A DNA stretch of 64,000 nucleotides from JAPOUP01 sp965203605 (GCA_965203605.1 OZ241902.1:2170001-2234000), one strand, 5' to 3'; positions 20,059 to 28,717 are shown, numbered from the stretch's first letter. The notes: generated by a model from the sequence alone, not told the origin. Made by a program: numbers and translations.

Positions 20059-20258
20059 GCTCGACACTGAAACCACACAGAAACCGGCCGGCACTTCAGA
20101 GGCCTAGCAGCAGGTCAATCTTTTGTATCCGCGTCTGAGGTAGCGCCGTGCAGACCTGCATCTCGCTGCCTTCGGCATCAATCCAGGGAAAGGATCCCGT
20201 TGGCGACAGCGCCTGAACCAGTTCGGCCATCTCGGGTCGACCAGCGTATGCGTTCGAT

Positions 20259-20699
20259 TCAGAATGGGGTCCGACCCCATTCATACATGACTATTCCTTC
20301 GGTCTCGCGTCCACCCATCCGTCGGTATAGCGACCGTGCGGGGATGTTCTCGGCTTCCGTCGCAAGCCAGACGTATTCGCAGGCTCGTTCAGCCGCGATC
20401 GTCAATAAAGCATCCACGAGCTTTCGACCGATTCCACGCCTCAGCCAATCATCGCCCGTCCCGACTTCGTTGATGAACATCTGCGGCTGCTTGTCCGGAT
20501 GCAACAGGACCACGCCGGAGGCCATGGCAACAACCTGGTTGTCCACAACCGCAACCACCATTTCATGACACCCGTCAGCGAGAAACCTTGCTGCCTGGTC
20601 CACATCGACTGCGTTGTCGAAAACACCATCCGCTACCGAATTCAGCACCGCCAGATCCGCTGGACCTAGCCGACGAATGGTGATTGTCTCCTCTACCAT
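20259..20699 (-). CDS. GNAT-family N-acetyltransferase
   Basis: This 146-residue protein has the GNAT acetyl-CoA binding signature near GIGRKLVDALL (about residue 90), after the beta-4 strand QMFINEVGT. A late ARSLYRRMGGRE motif packs on the cofactor. AAGGGG lies about 8 nt upstream of ATG 20699. Small aminoglycoside or amine acetyltransferases of the AAC(3)-I type share this pattern, but the acceptor is unknown. It is divergent from the enolase-superfamily gene, and the two promoters share about 30 bp. Confidence 0.88.
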   Translation of the reverse strand: MVEETITIRRLGPADLAVLNSVADGVFDNAVDVDQAARFLADGCHEMVVAVVDNQVVAMASGVVLLHPDKQPQMFINEVGTGDDWLRRGIGRKLVDALLTIAAERACEYVWLATEAENIPARSLYRRMGGRETEGIVMYEWGRTPF

Positions 20700-20732
20700 G
20701 AACCAGCCCCTTTCCGACGTGTGTGGACAATC

Positions 20733-21965
20733 ATGAAGCTAATGGATCTCGACATCATCGTCACGGCACCTCCCGCGCCTGGCTGGGGAGGCCGCTATTG
20801 GACCTTTGTGAAGGTCACGACCGACACAGGCATAACGGGATGGGGTGAGTGCTATGCATCGTCAGTCGGGCCAATCGCCATGAAGGCCGTAATTCGGGAT
20901 GTATTTGAGCGGCATATGGCGGGGATGAATCCGGAAGATCTGGAACTGATGTTCCGCCGTGCCTATTCGAGTGGCTTCACCCAACGCCCGGATCTGACCG
21001 TCATGGGCGCGTTTTCAGGGCTTGAAATCGCCTGCTGGGACATTCTTGGCAAGGACCGTGGCCGACCGGTCTGGGCTCTTGTTGGCGGCAGGGTGAACGA
21101 CAGGATCCGTGCGTATTCCTATCTCTATCCACTTCCTCATCATGAATTGCCGGAGTTCTGGATCTCGCCGACAATGGCTGCGGAAAGCGCGGCCGCGTTG
21201 GTGGAACAAGGCTACACGGCCGTAAAATTCGACCCGGCCGGGCCCTATACAGTTCGTGGTGGGCACCAGCCGGCGATGTCGGACATTTCGACCTCGGTCG
21301 CCTTCTGCAAGGCGATTCGGGCGGCAGTCGGCGACAAGGCCGATTTGCTGTTTGGCACGCACGGACAGTTCAACAACGCTGGGGCCATCCGCCTCGGCAA
21401 GGCCCTGGAACCGTTTCAGCCGCTATGGTTTGAGGAACCCGTGCCACCGGACAACCTCCTGGATTTCGCCGAAGTCGCGCGTGCGGTGAACATTCCGATC
21501 GCAACAGGCGAGCGGCTGACCACGAAGGCCGAGTTCGCATCTTTGCTTAGAACCGGCGGCGCTGCGATCCTACAGCCAGCGCTCGGACGGTCCGGAGGAC
21601 TCTGGGAGGCCCGAAAGATCGCCGCCCTGGCGGAGGCCTTTAACGCGCAGATGGCACCGCACCTCTATGCAGGACCCATCGAGTGGGCGGCAAACATCCA
21701 CTTAAGCGTCTCGATACCAAACCTACTGATTGCGGAGACCATCGAGACCGAATTCCACGACCAGTTAATCCACGGCACGATCAGGGTGGAGGATGGATTT
21801 GTGGCGGCCCCGGAATCCCCGGGCCTCGGAATCGAAGTGAACGAGGAACTCGCACGTTCGCATCCCTATTGTGGAGATAGGCTGCATCTGGAAATGCAGG
21901 AAGTTCCATGTGACTATCAGGACGGAAATATATTCGAAGGCGGAGCACCCCCTCGCGACGCATAG
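20733..21965 (+). CDS. Enolase-superfamily enzyme (mandelate racemase/muconate lactonizing type)
   Basis: The 410-residue protein has the capping domain, then a TIM barrel with KFDPAGPY (Lys about 165), metal-ligand Glu in WFEEPVPP (about 234) and Glu in ATGERLTTK (about 260), and His in APHLYAGP (about 310). The first metal ligand, normally Asp in a D-x-N strand, reads FGTHGQ here, so that Asp is absent. Several sugar-acid dehydratase-like subgroups seem to carry this variant. Likely chemistry is dehydration or isomerisation of a sugar acid or amino acid derivative. ATG at 20733 is preferred over GTG at 20721. Confidence 0.9.
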   Translation: MKLMDLDIIVTAPPAPGWGGRYWTFVKVTTDTGITGWGECYASSVGPIAMKAVIRDVFERHMAGMNPEDLELMFRRAYSSGFTQRPDLTVMGAFSGLEIACWDILGKDRGRPVWALVGGRVNDRIRAYSYLYPLPHHELPEFWISPTMAAESAAALVEQGYTAVKFDPAGPYTVRGGHQPAMSDISTSVAFCKAIRAAVGDKADLLFGTHGQFNNAGAIRLGKALEPFQPLWFEEPVPPDNLLDFAEVARAVNIPIATGERLTTKAEFASLLRTGGAAILQPALGRSGGLWEARKIAALAEAFNAQMAPHLYAGPIEWAANIHLSVSIPNLLIAETIETEFHDQLIHGTIRVEDGFVAAPESPGLGIEVNEELARSHPYCGDRLHLEMQEVPCDYQDGNIFEGGAPPRDA

Positions 21966-22058
21966 CTCGAGTGCGTCGAATTTCAGGCCGTATGGCACTA
22001 CAGCCTCCTCTTCGATTCACTTCCGCTACGGGCGGCGAAGGGATTTACGGCAGAATCC

Positions 22059-22796
22059 TCAGTCCGATGCCATGAACGCGTTGTAATCTCGTGCCACTGC
22101 TAGGGCCGCCGCCGTCAGCAGCCTGCGTCCGAATTCCGGAGTCGCGAGGGCTGAATGTGAACCAACGCGGCCATCCGGAAACTCCGCCCGATGTTCCTCG
22201 GGTGGCCCATGCCTGTCTCCGGAGCGAGTGGCAATGTAGTCGGGCGAGAGCGCCAGTGGTTCAGCATCGGCGTCCGGATGGCTGACCTGGCGAATCAGGG
22301 CTTGGGTGATCGCGACCTCGGAGGGCGTAGCATGCATTCCTTCCCAGCGCCCGAACAGCCCGCTTCGAAGCGTATTGACGGACTCGAAATCCCACCAGCT
22401 CCGCAATCGACCGATACCGGGTGGCAAGGTTCTCAGAGCCCTCCTGAGCGGTTCAACATTCGCTCCATGTCCGTTCAGGACATAAATCCGGGTGAATCCC
22501 TGCGCATACAGACCGGACAGGACTTCCCGAGCCACGGCTTCAAACAGGTCAGCATCTATGGAAATGGTTCCTGGGAATCCCGTGTTGAACGGGGCCGGTG
22601 AGTAGGCAAGCGGTGGCGCGACAAGTGCACTGATCTGCAGTGCAGCCGAATTCGCAATTGCCTCCGCGCAGGCGGTATCCGTTCCGATCAGCCCGATTGG
22701 TCCGTGCTGCTCCGTGGATCCACAAGGGACCATGATCCCCCGAGACCGATTGAGATATTCCGCGACCTCATACCAGGTGCATTCCGCAAGCTTCAT
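22059..22796 (-). CDS. Creatininase-family amidohydrolase
   Basis: This 245-residue metal-dependent hydrolase has the family motifs VPCGSTEQHGP (metal Glu and His near residue 28), GTDT (metal Asp), LNGHGAN and a late EGMHATPSE. Family members hydrolyse cyclic amides such as creatinine, or amide bonds in cofactors such as mycofactocin. ATG at 22796 with GAAGG upstream is preferred to the in-frame TTG at 22799. It follows the solute-binding protein gene on the same strand, separated by a strong hairpin. The neighbouring amino-acid-type transporter suggests that its substrate is imported, but that is inference. Confidence 0.9.
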   Translation of the reverse strand: MKLAECTWYEVAEYLNRSRGIMVPCGSTEQHGPIGLIGTDTACAEAIANSAALQISALVAPPLAYSPAPFNTGFPGTISIDADLFEAVAREVLSGLYAQGFTRIYVLNGHGANVEPLRRALRTLPPGIGRLRSWWDFESVNTLRSGLFGRWEGMHATPSEVAITQALIRQVSHPDADAEPLALSPDYIATRSGDRHGPPEEHRAEFPDGRVGSHSALATPEFGRRLLTAAALAVARDYNAFMASD

Positions 22797-22848
22797 CAAG
22801 GACCTTCAGCCGATCTGGCTGGACATTGGGGTTATCGACCCTGTGTAT

Positions 22849-22879
22849 GGCGGGGATTGCGACTCAACCCATCCCCGCC
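22849..22879 (-). terminator. Strong hairpin between the binding-protein and creatininase genes
   Basis: GGCGGGGAT and ATCCCCGCC form a perfect 9-bp stem with a 13-nt loop, 17 nt after the binding-protein stop. No T-run follows on either strand. It is more likely an attenuating or mRNA-protecting stem than a full terminator. Such stems commonly raise the level of the binding protein over downstream genes. Confidence 0.45.
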
Positions 22880-22895
22880 GCGGATATGGCTGGAT

Positions 22896-23666
22896 TCAGA
22901 GCCCCCACTTCGCCTTTGTCGCGTCAAAGAAGCCCTTGGCCTGCTTCACCTTCACCCAGTTGTTGACATAATTTATCCAGACTTGGTCGTCCTGGGGCAA
23001 CAGCATTGCGATGGGCGTCGGTTCACGGGGCTCGGTGTTTTGAACCTGCACAACACCATGTTTGGTCTTTAGGGTCGCACCTTCGATGTTGGATGTGATG
23101 AATACGTCCGCACGCCCCGCGAGCACCTCCTGAAATCCGCGTGCGGGAGCCTCAACGACCTTGATTTCCGCATTCGGGAACCACTCACGCACAAGTGCCT
23201 CGAAAGTGGTTCCAAGAGTCGTGGCGACGTTAACGTCGGGATTGTCGATCGAGTCGTAGCCATCGAATCCGTCAGCCTTGTCAGGCGTCGTGAACGGTAT
23301 GATCTCAACTGCAATGTAACTTTCCGAAAATCCAGCGACCTTCATCCGGGGCGGACTGATCGAGGCTGAGCCGGTCATGTGGTATTTTCCCGCCACGACA
23401 CCGTTCACCAGCGTCTTCCAGTCAGTTGGAACGAACTCGACCTCGACGCCCAGATCCGTGGCCAGTTCCATCGCCACGTCAATGTCAAATCCCTTGTAGC
23501 TGTTCGTGGCCGGATCACGTACAGACATCGGATTCCAATCGCCGGTGGTCCCGAACTTCAGAATTCCGGAGTCCAGAATCTGGTTTAGCGCGGATTGTGC
23601 ATGCCCCGCAGTCGCCAGAAACATACTTACGGCAACCGCAGCGGCGGCGCTCTTCCAGTAGGTCAT
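22896..23666 (-). CDS. Polar amino-acid ABC transporter, periplasmic solute-binding protein
   Basis: The 256-residue protein has a Sec signal peptide with a hydrophobic core (AAAAVAVSMFLATAGHAQS, cleavage about residue 23). The SBP family 3 pattern follows: LKFGTTGDWNPMS, YKGFDIDVAMELA and FVPTDWKTLVNGVVAGKYHM. It would bind a polar amino acid or related compound in the periplasm. It is transcribed divergently from the ATPase gene, from a shared 121-bp region. Sequence resembles binding domains related to cyclohexadienyl dehydratase, but no catalytic claim can be made. Confidence 0.92.
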   Translation of the reverse strand: MTYWKSAAAAVAVSMFLATAGHAQSALNQILDSGILKFGTTGDWNPMSVRDPATNSYKGFDIDVAMELATDLGVEVEFVPTDWKTLVNGVVAGKYHMTGSASISPPRMKVAGFSESYIAVEIIPFTTPDKADGFDGYDSIDNPDVNVATTLGTTFEALVREWFPNAEIKVVEAPARGFQEVLAGRADVFITSNIEGATLKTKHGVVQVQNTEPREPTPIAMLLPQDDQVWINYVNNWVKVKQAKGFFDATKAKWGL

Positions 23667-23746
23667 GATTCTCTCCCATTTGGCCGCACCTGCTGGCCCG
23701 GCATCTTGATGCTTGAATTTGTGATCATTTCGCCGCTAACCTCAAG

Positions 23747-23757
23747 GGAATTATTCC
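23747..23757. promoter_or_regulatory. Short palindrome in the divergent transporter promoter region
   Basis: GGAATTATTCC is a perfect 11-bp dyad between the divergent binding-protein and ATPase genes, about 30 nt before the ATPase ATG. It could be an operator. No regulator gene is adjacent, so this rests on position and symmetry alone. Confidence 0.3.
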
Positions 23758-23787
23758 GTTGGCGGAATTTTGGCAACAGGGCACGAT

Positions 23788-24531
23788 ATGGACGCAACCG
23801 CTGCGATCGAAATGATTGGCGTTAACAAGTGGTTCGGCGACTTCCAGGTACTTAAGGACGTCGACCTATCGGTGAATTCCGGTGAACGCGTTGTGATCTG
23901 TGGGCCGTCCGGTTCCGGTAAGTCAACCGTGGTTCGATGCATCTGCGGACTGGATAGGCATCAGGAAGGGACCATCCGAGTTGATGGAACCGAACTGACC
24001 GATGATCCCCGCTCCATAGTGGCGATCCGTTCCGAGGTTGGAATGGTCTTCCAGCAGTTCAATCTGTTCCCACACCTGACGGTACTGCAGAATCTCATGC
24101 TCGGCCCAACCAAGGCGCGCGGGCTGTCCCGACGGGAAGCGGAAGAACGGGCGCGCATATATCTTGAGCGCGTGAAGATTCCGGAACAGGCGGAGAAACG
24201 TCCGTCCCAGCTATCCGGGGGCCAACAACAACGGGTCGCGATCGCAAGATCCCTATGCATGGAACCCAAGGTGATGCTGTTCGACGAGCCGACCTCAGCT
24301 CTTGATCCGGAAATGATTGCGGAGGTTCTCGATGCAATGGTGGAACTGGCCGAAGAGGGAATGACAATGGTGGTCGTGACGCATGAGATGGGATTTGCGA
24401 GGCAGGTAGCCGATCAGATGGTGTTCATGGATGCCGGCGAGATCGTTGAGACCGCACCTCCCGCTGAGTTCTTCGAAGCGCCAAAATCTCATAGATGCCA
24501 AGCCTTTCTGAACCAGATTCTCCGACACTGA
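23788..24531 (+). CDS. Polar amino-acid ABC transporter, ATP-binding protein
   Basis: The 247-residue GlnQ/HisP-type ATPase has Walker A GPSGSGKST (about 40), Q-loop VFQQFNLFPH, signature LSGGQQQRVAIARS, Walker B VMLFDEPTSALDPE and the H-loop VVVTHEMGFA. ATG at 23788 has AGGG upstream; TTG at 23770 is an alternative. It should drive the permease at 30396-31316. Between ATPase and permease, 5.9 kb of mobile DNA has accumulated, which probably disrupts co-transcription. Confidence 0.94.
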   Translation: MDATAAIEMIGVNKWFGDFQVLKDVDLSVNSGERVVICGPSGSGKSTVVRCICGLDRHQEGTIRVDGTELTDDPRSIVAIRSEVGMVFQQFNLFPHLTVLQNLMLGPTKARGLSRREAEERARIYLERVKIPEQAEKRPSQLSGGQQQRVAIARSLCMEPKVMLFDEPTSALDPEMIAEVLDAMVELAEEGMTMVVVTHEMGFARQVADQMVFMDAGEIVETAPPAEFFEAPKSHRCQAFLNQILRH

Positions 24532-24744
24532 CTGAAGCGGCGTTTGGGAATGTCGTCACTTCAGGAAGTTGATGATCGAAGTTGCCCGGATGCGATCCGG
24601 AAGACAGGTGTTTCCGACGCCGTTCAAACTGTCGATAGTCCGGCCTGCCTTAAGAAAGGGAATTATATACGATAGTGCCCAAAATTTCTTGAAACCCGTC
24701 TGGTCCAAGGTTACAATAGTGCCCACAGCAACGGAGTGATTCGC

Positions 24745-25722
24745 ATGGCACACAAGGCACCGGGCAAGCACCACCGCGAGGGCATCAGCCTAGTCAAGCT
24801 TTTCAGGATGTTCCCCGACGACAAGGCTGCCGAGGAGTGGTTCACGAAGCAGCGCTGGCCGGAAGGTCCGCACTGCCCGCACTGCGGAACCGTCCGCGTC
24901 CAGTCGGGGGCTGCGCACAGGACAATGCCTTACCGCTGCCGGGAGCGGGAATGCCGCAAGCGGTTCTCCGTCCGCACAAAGACCTGCATGGAAGCGTCGA
25001 ACCTCGGTTTCCAGATCTGGGCCATCGCCATCTATCTCATGTCAACCAGCCTCAAGGGCGTGTCGAGCATGAAGCTGCACCGTGACCTTGAGATAACGCA
25101 GAAGTCGGCCTGGCATCTGGCAATGCGTTTGCGCAAGGCGCTTGAGGACGATGGTGTCACGCTTCCGTTCGCCGGTCCGGTCGAGGCGGACGAAACCTAC
25201 ATAGGCGGACTTGAGAAGAACAAGCACCGGAAAAAGAAGCTGAAGGCCGGTCGCGGCGGTGTCGGCAAGGCGATTGTTGCGGGCGTTAAGGACCGCGAGA
25301 CTAACAGGGTTGCAGCCAAGGTGGTTGCCGACACGAAAGCCAGGACACTTCAGGGATTCGTTGAGGGCCACAGCGAGCCACAGGCGCAGGTCTATACCGA
25401 CGAGGGGTCGTCCTATGTCGGAATGAACCGTTCGCACGACAGCGTGAACCACAGCGCAGGCGAGTATGTCAGGGAGCAGGCCCATACGAACGGGATAGAA
25501 TCCTTCTGGTCGATGCTGGAGCGCAGCCACAAGGGGACGTTCCACAAGTTCAGCAAGAAGCACCTGCAACGCTATGTCGACGAATTCTCTGGCCGTCACA
25601 ACGTCCGCAACTCCGACACCGTAAGCCAGATGGCGGAAATCGTCTCCGGCATGGAAGGCCGGCGGCTGCGCTACAGGGATCTCATCGCCGACAACGGACT
25701 GCCAAGCGGTTCCCGGGCATAA
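24745..25722 (+). CDS. IS1595-family (ISXO2-like) transposase
   Basis: The 325-residue transposase starts with a zinc ribbon (CPHCG, then CRERECRKRF), a family hallmark. The catalytic domain shows Asp in VEADETYIGG (about residue 150), Asp in VYTDEGSSY and the Asn/Glu region HTNGIESFWSMLERSHKG. Length is normal (about 300-330). ATG at 24745 has GGAG 9 nt upstream. All motifs are intact, so the element may be mobile. The stop codon lies 5 nt before the candidate start of the methyltransferase. Confidence 0.94.
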   Translation: MAHKAPGKHHREGISLVKLFRMFPDDKAAEEWFTKQRWPEGPHCPHCGTVRVQSGAAHRTMPYRCRERECRKRFSVRTKTCMEASNLGFQIWAIAIYLMSTSLKGVSSMKLHRDLEITQKSAWHLAMRLRKALEDDGVTLPFAGPVEADETYIGGLEKNKHRKKKLKAGRGGVGKAIVAGVKDRETNRVAAKVVADTKARTLQGFVEGHSEPQAQVYTDEGSSYVGMNRSHDSVNHSAGEYVREQAHTNGIESFWSMLERSHKGTFHKFSKKHLQRYVDEFSGRHNVRNSDTVSQMAEIVSGMEGRRLRYRDLIADNGLPSGSRA

Positions 25723-25740
25723 TCGGCATGATCGGCCTTA

Positions 25741-25754
25741 CCCCCCCCCCCCCC
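25741..25754 (+). repeat. Homopolymer of 14 C at the start of the methyltransferase gene
   Basis: The tract lies between ATG 25728 and the conserved N-terminus NQTIWTGDNLPIMRG. With 13 or 16 C the frame from ATG 25728 runs into the methyltransferase. With 14 it stops after about 33 codons. This is the structure of a slipped-strand contingency locus, although homopolymer assembly error must be considered. Confidence 0.85.
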
Positions 25755-25800
25755 GAATTTCGGCAACCAGACCATATGGACCGGCGACAACCTTCCCATA

Positions 25801-26937
25801 ATGCGGGGAATGAACTCGAAATCCGTTGACCTTATCTATCTCGACCCGCCGTTCAATTCCAAAGCCAATTACGCCGCGCCGATAGGCAGTGAGGCGGCAG
25901 GTGCCGAGTTCAGGGATACATGGTCGCTGAATGACGTTGATATCGCGTGGCTGGACCTGATCGAGGCAAAGCACCCGAAACTGTGGCGTGTCATTCAGGC
26001 CGCGATGACGGACAGCGACAAGTCCTATCTGATCTACATGGCGGCTCGGTTGCTGGAAATGCACCGGCTCCTGAAGCCGACGGGATCGATCTACCTGCAC
26101 TGCGACCAAACCATGAGTCACTACCTCAAGCTGGTGATGGACGCAATTTGGGGTCGAATGAATTTCGAGAATGAAATCGCGTGGTGCTACAAGTTAGGCG
26201 GTCGACCCCGAAAAGGGTGGCCGCGCAAACATGACTCCATCCTGTTCTATCGGGTAGGGGATGAGCTTGTTTTCAACGACGACGAAATTCGGATCCCTTA
26301 CGAAAGCACTGGAGGCTACATCAGCAGCGGCCGAAAAATCGTTGGCGACAAGGAATATCGCGTCAATCCAAAAGGTAAGGTGCCGGAAGACTGGTGGCCA
26401 ATACCAGCACTCAATCACCAATCGAAAGAACGGGTTGGCTATCCGACCCAAAAGCCTCTTGCGTTGCTGCGCAGGATCATCGCAGCCAGCAGCAACCCCG
26501 ACGACATGGTGCTTGATCCTTTTTGCGGTTGCGCGACGGCCTGTGTTGCGGCACAGGATGAGGCAAGGCGGTGGGTTGGCATTGACATATCGCCCAAAGC
26601 CGCCGAGTTGGTGTTGCGTCGGTTGAAAAACGAGCTGGGCATGTTCGCCGACAGAACCGTTGTTCACCGCAGCGATTTGCCGCATCGCACCGATATCGGT
26701 GAATTGATTGAATACAATGACATCAGGAACAAGAGGACGCTTTACGGAGAACAGGGCGGGCACTGCAACGGATGTAATGTCCACTTCAGGCAGAACAATC
26801 TGACCGTTGACCACATCATTCCCCGGTCCAGGGGCGGAACCGACCACATCGGGAACCTGCAACTGCTTTGCGGGCACTGCAATTCGGTCAAGGGAAATCG
26901 CGGCATGGACTACCTCGTCGCGAAATTGGCTGCCTGA
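25801..26937 (+). CDS. DNA methyltransferase (beta class, N4-C/N6-A) fused to HNH nuclease domain, transposon passenger
   Basis: The open frame gives 378 residues. Motif IV YLDPPFNS comes first (about 14-21) and motif I DPFCGCATA later (about 240), the order of beta-class amino-methyltransferases. The C-terminus is an HNH/McrA-type fold: CNGC, then LTVDHIIPRSRGG and CGHCN. Conserved N-terminal codons (NQTIWTGDNLPI) lie upstream of 25801 in the same frame and are joined to ATG 25728 only if the C tract has 13 or 16 bases. At 14 C, translation would have to begin internally at 25801. It follows the transposase by a few bases, suggesting coupling. A role in marking or resolving the element, or as a selfish modification unit, is inference. 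Confidence 0.88.
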   Translation: MRGMNSKSVDLIYLDPPFNSKANYAAPIGSEAAGAEFRDTWSLNDVDIAWLDLIEAKHPKLWRVIQAAMTDSDKSYLIYMAARLLEMHRLLKPTGSIYLHCDQTMSHYLKLVMDAIWGRMNFENEIAWCYKLGGRPRKGWPRKHDSILFYRVGDELVFNDDEIRIPYESTGGYISSGRKIVGDKEYRVNPKGKVPEDWWPIPALNHQSKERVGYPTQKPLALLRRIIAASSNPDDMVLDPFCGCATACVAAQDEARRWVGIDISPKAAELVLRRLKNELGMFADRTVVHRSDLPHRTDIGELIEYNDIRNKRTLYGEQGGHCNGCNVHFRQNNLTVDHIIPRSRGGTDHIGNLQLLCGHCNSVKGNRGMDYLVAKLAA

Positions 26938-26960
26938 ACCAACCAAGGAAAGGGAACCAT

Positions 26961-27134
26961 ATGAAACAGTCCAAGGAGCCCGATGACGGGCGCGAAGCCT
27001 TCTACCAAGATGCGCTTGACCGTTCGTACAAGCCTAGCAAGAGCGACATGGAACGGGATGTGAGTGTGGGCGTATCGCCGGAAAGGCTTGCGCAGGCCGC
27101 GCTAAGGGGCGGAGCCCCGCGCCGCGAGGATTGA
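26961..27134 (+). CDS. Small hydrophilic protein, last gene of the IS1595 transposon
   Basis: This 57-residue charged protein begins MKQSKEPDDGREAFYQDALD and contains MERDVSVGVSPERLAQAALR. A strong AAGGAAAGGG ribosome-binding site precedes ATG 26961, and it lies 23 nt after the methyltransferase. I do not recognise the family. The good start signal and tight spacing argue that it is translated with the passenger operon. Confidence 0.6.
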   Translation: MKQSKEPDDGREAFYQDALDRSYKPSKSDMERDVSVGVSPERLAQAALRGGAPRRED

Positions 27135-27208
27135 GTTTTGATGTAGACCCAAGCCGGATCTTGCTGGGCTTGGCAAGGCAAGTTTGGGCACTATCGTATA
27201 TAATTCCC

Positions 27209-27537
27209 TTAAGAAAGGAGTTACGATGTTGGGCTCAATGCAGCGGTTGCACCCAAAGATGCCAGACCTGATCATGCCATTTCTCGATTTATGCCGACCT
27301 CACATGAAGTACTTGCCCGGGCAGCGGACTCTCGCTGACCGAATTCCCGATGGAGTTCTCGCTGCCTCGGGCGAATTGGGCGCAAACCGGAGTCGATCGC
27401 TGGGATTGAGGCAGATTCGTCCAGGCAGATACGTAGCGGAACGCAACCAACCTCAGATTGCAACGGGCCGCCGACGACCAGTGAATGCGCAGCCCTTCGC
27501 TCGGCGATTGGCGATCGGCCGCGGACGGTTTTTCAAG
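27209..27537. other. Remnant of the original spacer between ABC ATPase and permease genes
   Basis: This is host sequence trapped between the IS1595 transposon and the IS4-family element. A frame from ATG 27226, with AAGAAAGGAG upstream, runs into the IS4 element and gives about 105 unrecognised residues. The IS1595 insertion sits exactly at that ribosome-binding site. Whether a real gene started here is unclear. Confidence 0.35.
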
Positions 27538-27553
27538 CACTAGTGTCCCAACG

Positions 27554-28717
27554 TTAATCAAATAGATTCAATTGGTTATCGGCACCGGGAGGATTGTTTC
27601 TGTTCGGCGTCCTGGTAAGTATTTGATTTAGAGGCGTTCTCTCGAACATGGTGAGGCTCAAGATCTGTAACATTGTGTGGAGGCTGATGTCCAACCGGCT
27701 TCTCGAGCGGATGATTGCGACCAGCAGGTAGACAGAGACGGCGATCCAGATCTGGCTCTTCACGGCGTTCTCTGAGGTGCCGAAAAAGGACTTGATCCTG
27801 AGATGCTGCTTGATCCACTTGAAGAAAAGCTCCACCTGCCAGCGCGCCCGGTACAGGTCGGCGATGGTGTGTGGCGGAAGAATGAAGTTGTTGGTCAGAA
27901 ACACAAGGGTCCGTTCCCGTTCCCGGTCGACATACTTGATGCGCCGCAGCTTGTCGGGGTATTCCTTCGCCGTCCCAACACCGTCGGTCCGGACAATCTG
28001 GTCGCAGATGACGCCGGAGGACCGGTCGACCCTGTTCGAGTACAGGCGGCGGAGCCTTGTGTTGGTCTTGGACCGCAGGACGAAATGGGCGCCGTTGAGG
28101 TGAAGTCGGTGCAGGCGGCTGAAGTCGAGATATGCCCGGTCCATGACATGGAAAGCCCCGGGCTCCGGAGCGATGATGTCCAGAATGTTGACGTCATGGA
28201 CCTTGCCGTCGGTGATATGGATGAATGCGGGGATGTTGCCCCTGAGGTCAAGCAGCGTATGCAGCCTGACGGCACCTTTGGTCCTGCGGAAACGGGCCCA
28301 GGGGAAAAGGGACAGGCACAGGTCGATGGTCGACGAATCCAGCGCGTAGACGGTGCTCTCAAGGTCGGGACCGTGACTGTCGTCGGAAAGGTGCCGGGCC
28401 TTGTGGATCAGGTGCTGGGCGAAGTCGGCATGGATCCTCCAATCCCGGGTGGAATTGGCGTTGGCAAGGGTGTTCCTCGCCACACCGCCCCGGATACCCA
28501 TGTGATAGAGCTTGGATGACTGGGCCCGCAGGCAGACCTCGACATCCCTCAGGGAAGACCGATAGGTCAGCTGCGCAAACGCCATGCAGCGGTATTGATC
28601 ACTGCAGCTGAAGGACTTGATCTTGTGATTTCCGCCGTAACGCTCGACGCAGCGGCGAAACCTATGCCATGGAAGATGATCCATGACCTGGCCGAAAACG
28701 AGCTTGCCAGAATACAC
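27554..28717 (-). CDS. IS4-family transposase (DUF4372/DDE_Tnp_1)
   Basis: The 387-residue transposase opens with MYSGKLVFGQVMDHLPWHRF and FSCSDQYRCMAFAQLTYR, the DUF4372-type N-terminal domain. Catalytic Asp residues are in YALDSSTIDL (about 150) and HVMDRAYLDF (about 218). The YREK-like region with Glu is LYRARWQVELFFKWIKQHL (about 320). Length is normal and the frame is intact. Its stop codon lies at the inner edge of the left inverted repeat. Confidence 0.94.
   Translation of the reverse strand: MYSGKLVFGQVMDHLPWHRFRRCVERYGGNHKIKSFSCSDQYRCMAFAQLTYRSSLRDVEVCLRAQSSKLYHMGIRGGVARNTLANANSTRDWRIHADFAQHLIHKARHLSDDSHGPDLESTVYALDSSTIDLCLSLFPWARFRRTKGAVRLHTLLDLRGNIPAFIHITDGKVHDVNILDIIAPEPGAFHVMDRAYLDFSRLHRLHLNGAHFVLRSKTNTRLRRLYSNRVDRSSGVICDQIVRTDGVGTAKEYPDKLRRIKYVDRERERTLVFLTNNFILPPHTIADLYRARWQVELFFKWIKQHLRIKSFFGTSENAVKSQIWIAVSVYLLVAIIRSRSRLDISLHTMLQILSLTMFERTPLNQILTRTPNRNNPPGADNQLNLFD

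Larger units (their letters stand above)
24658..27208 (+). mobile_element. IS1595-family transposon with DNA methyltransferase-HNH passenger, 2551 bp
   Basis: Perfect 26-bp terminal inverted repeats occupy 24658-24683 and 27183-27208. They start GGGAATTATATACG and end TAGTGCCCAAA. An exact 8-bp target duplication TTAAGAAA flanks them (24650-24657 and 27209-27216), the size typical of the IS1595 family. Inside are an ISXO2-type transposase, a methyltransferase-HNH gene and a small gene. IS1595 elements with passenger genes, including methyltransferases, are known. The insertion lies just downstream of the ABC ATPase gene. Confidence 0.95.
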
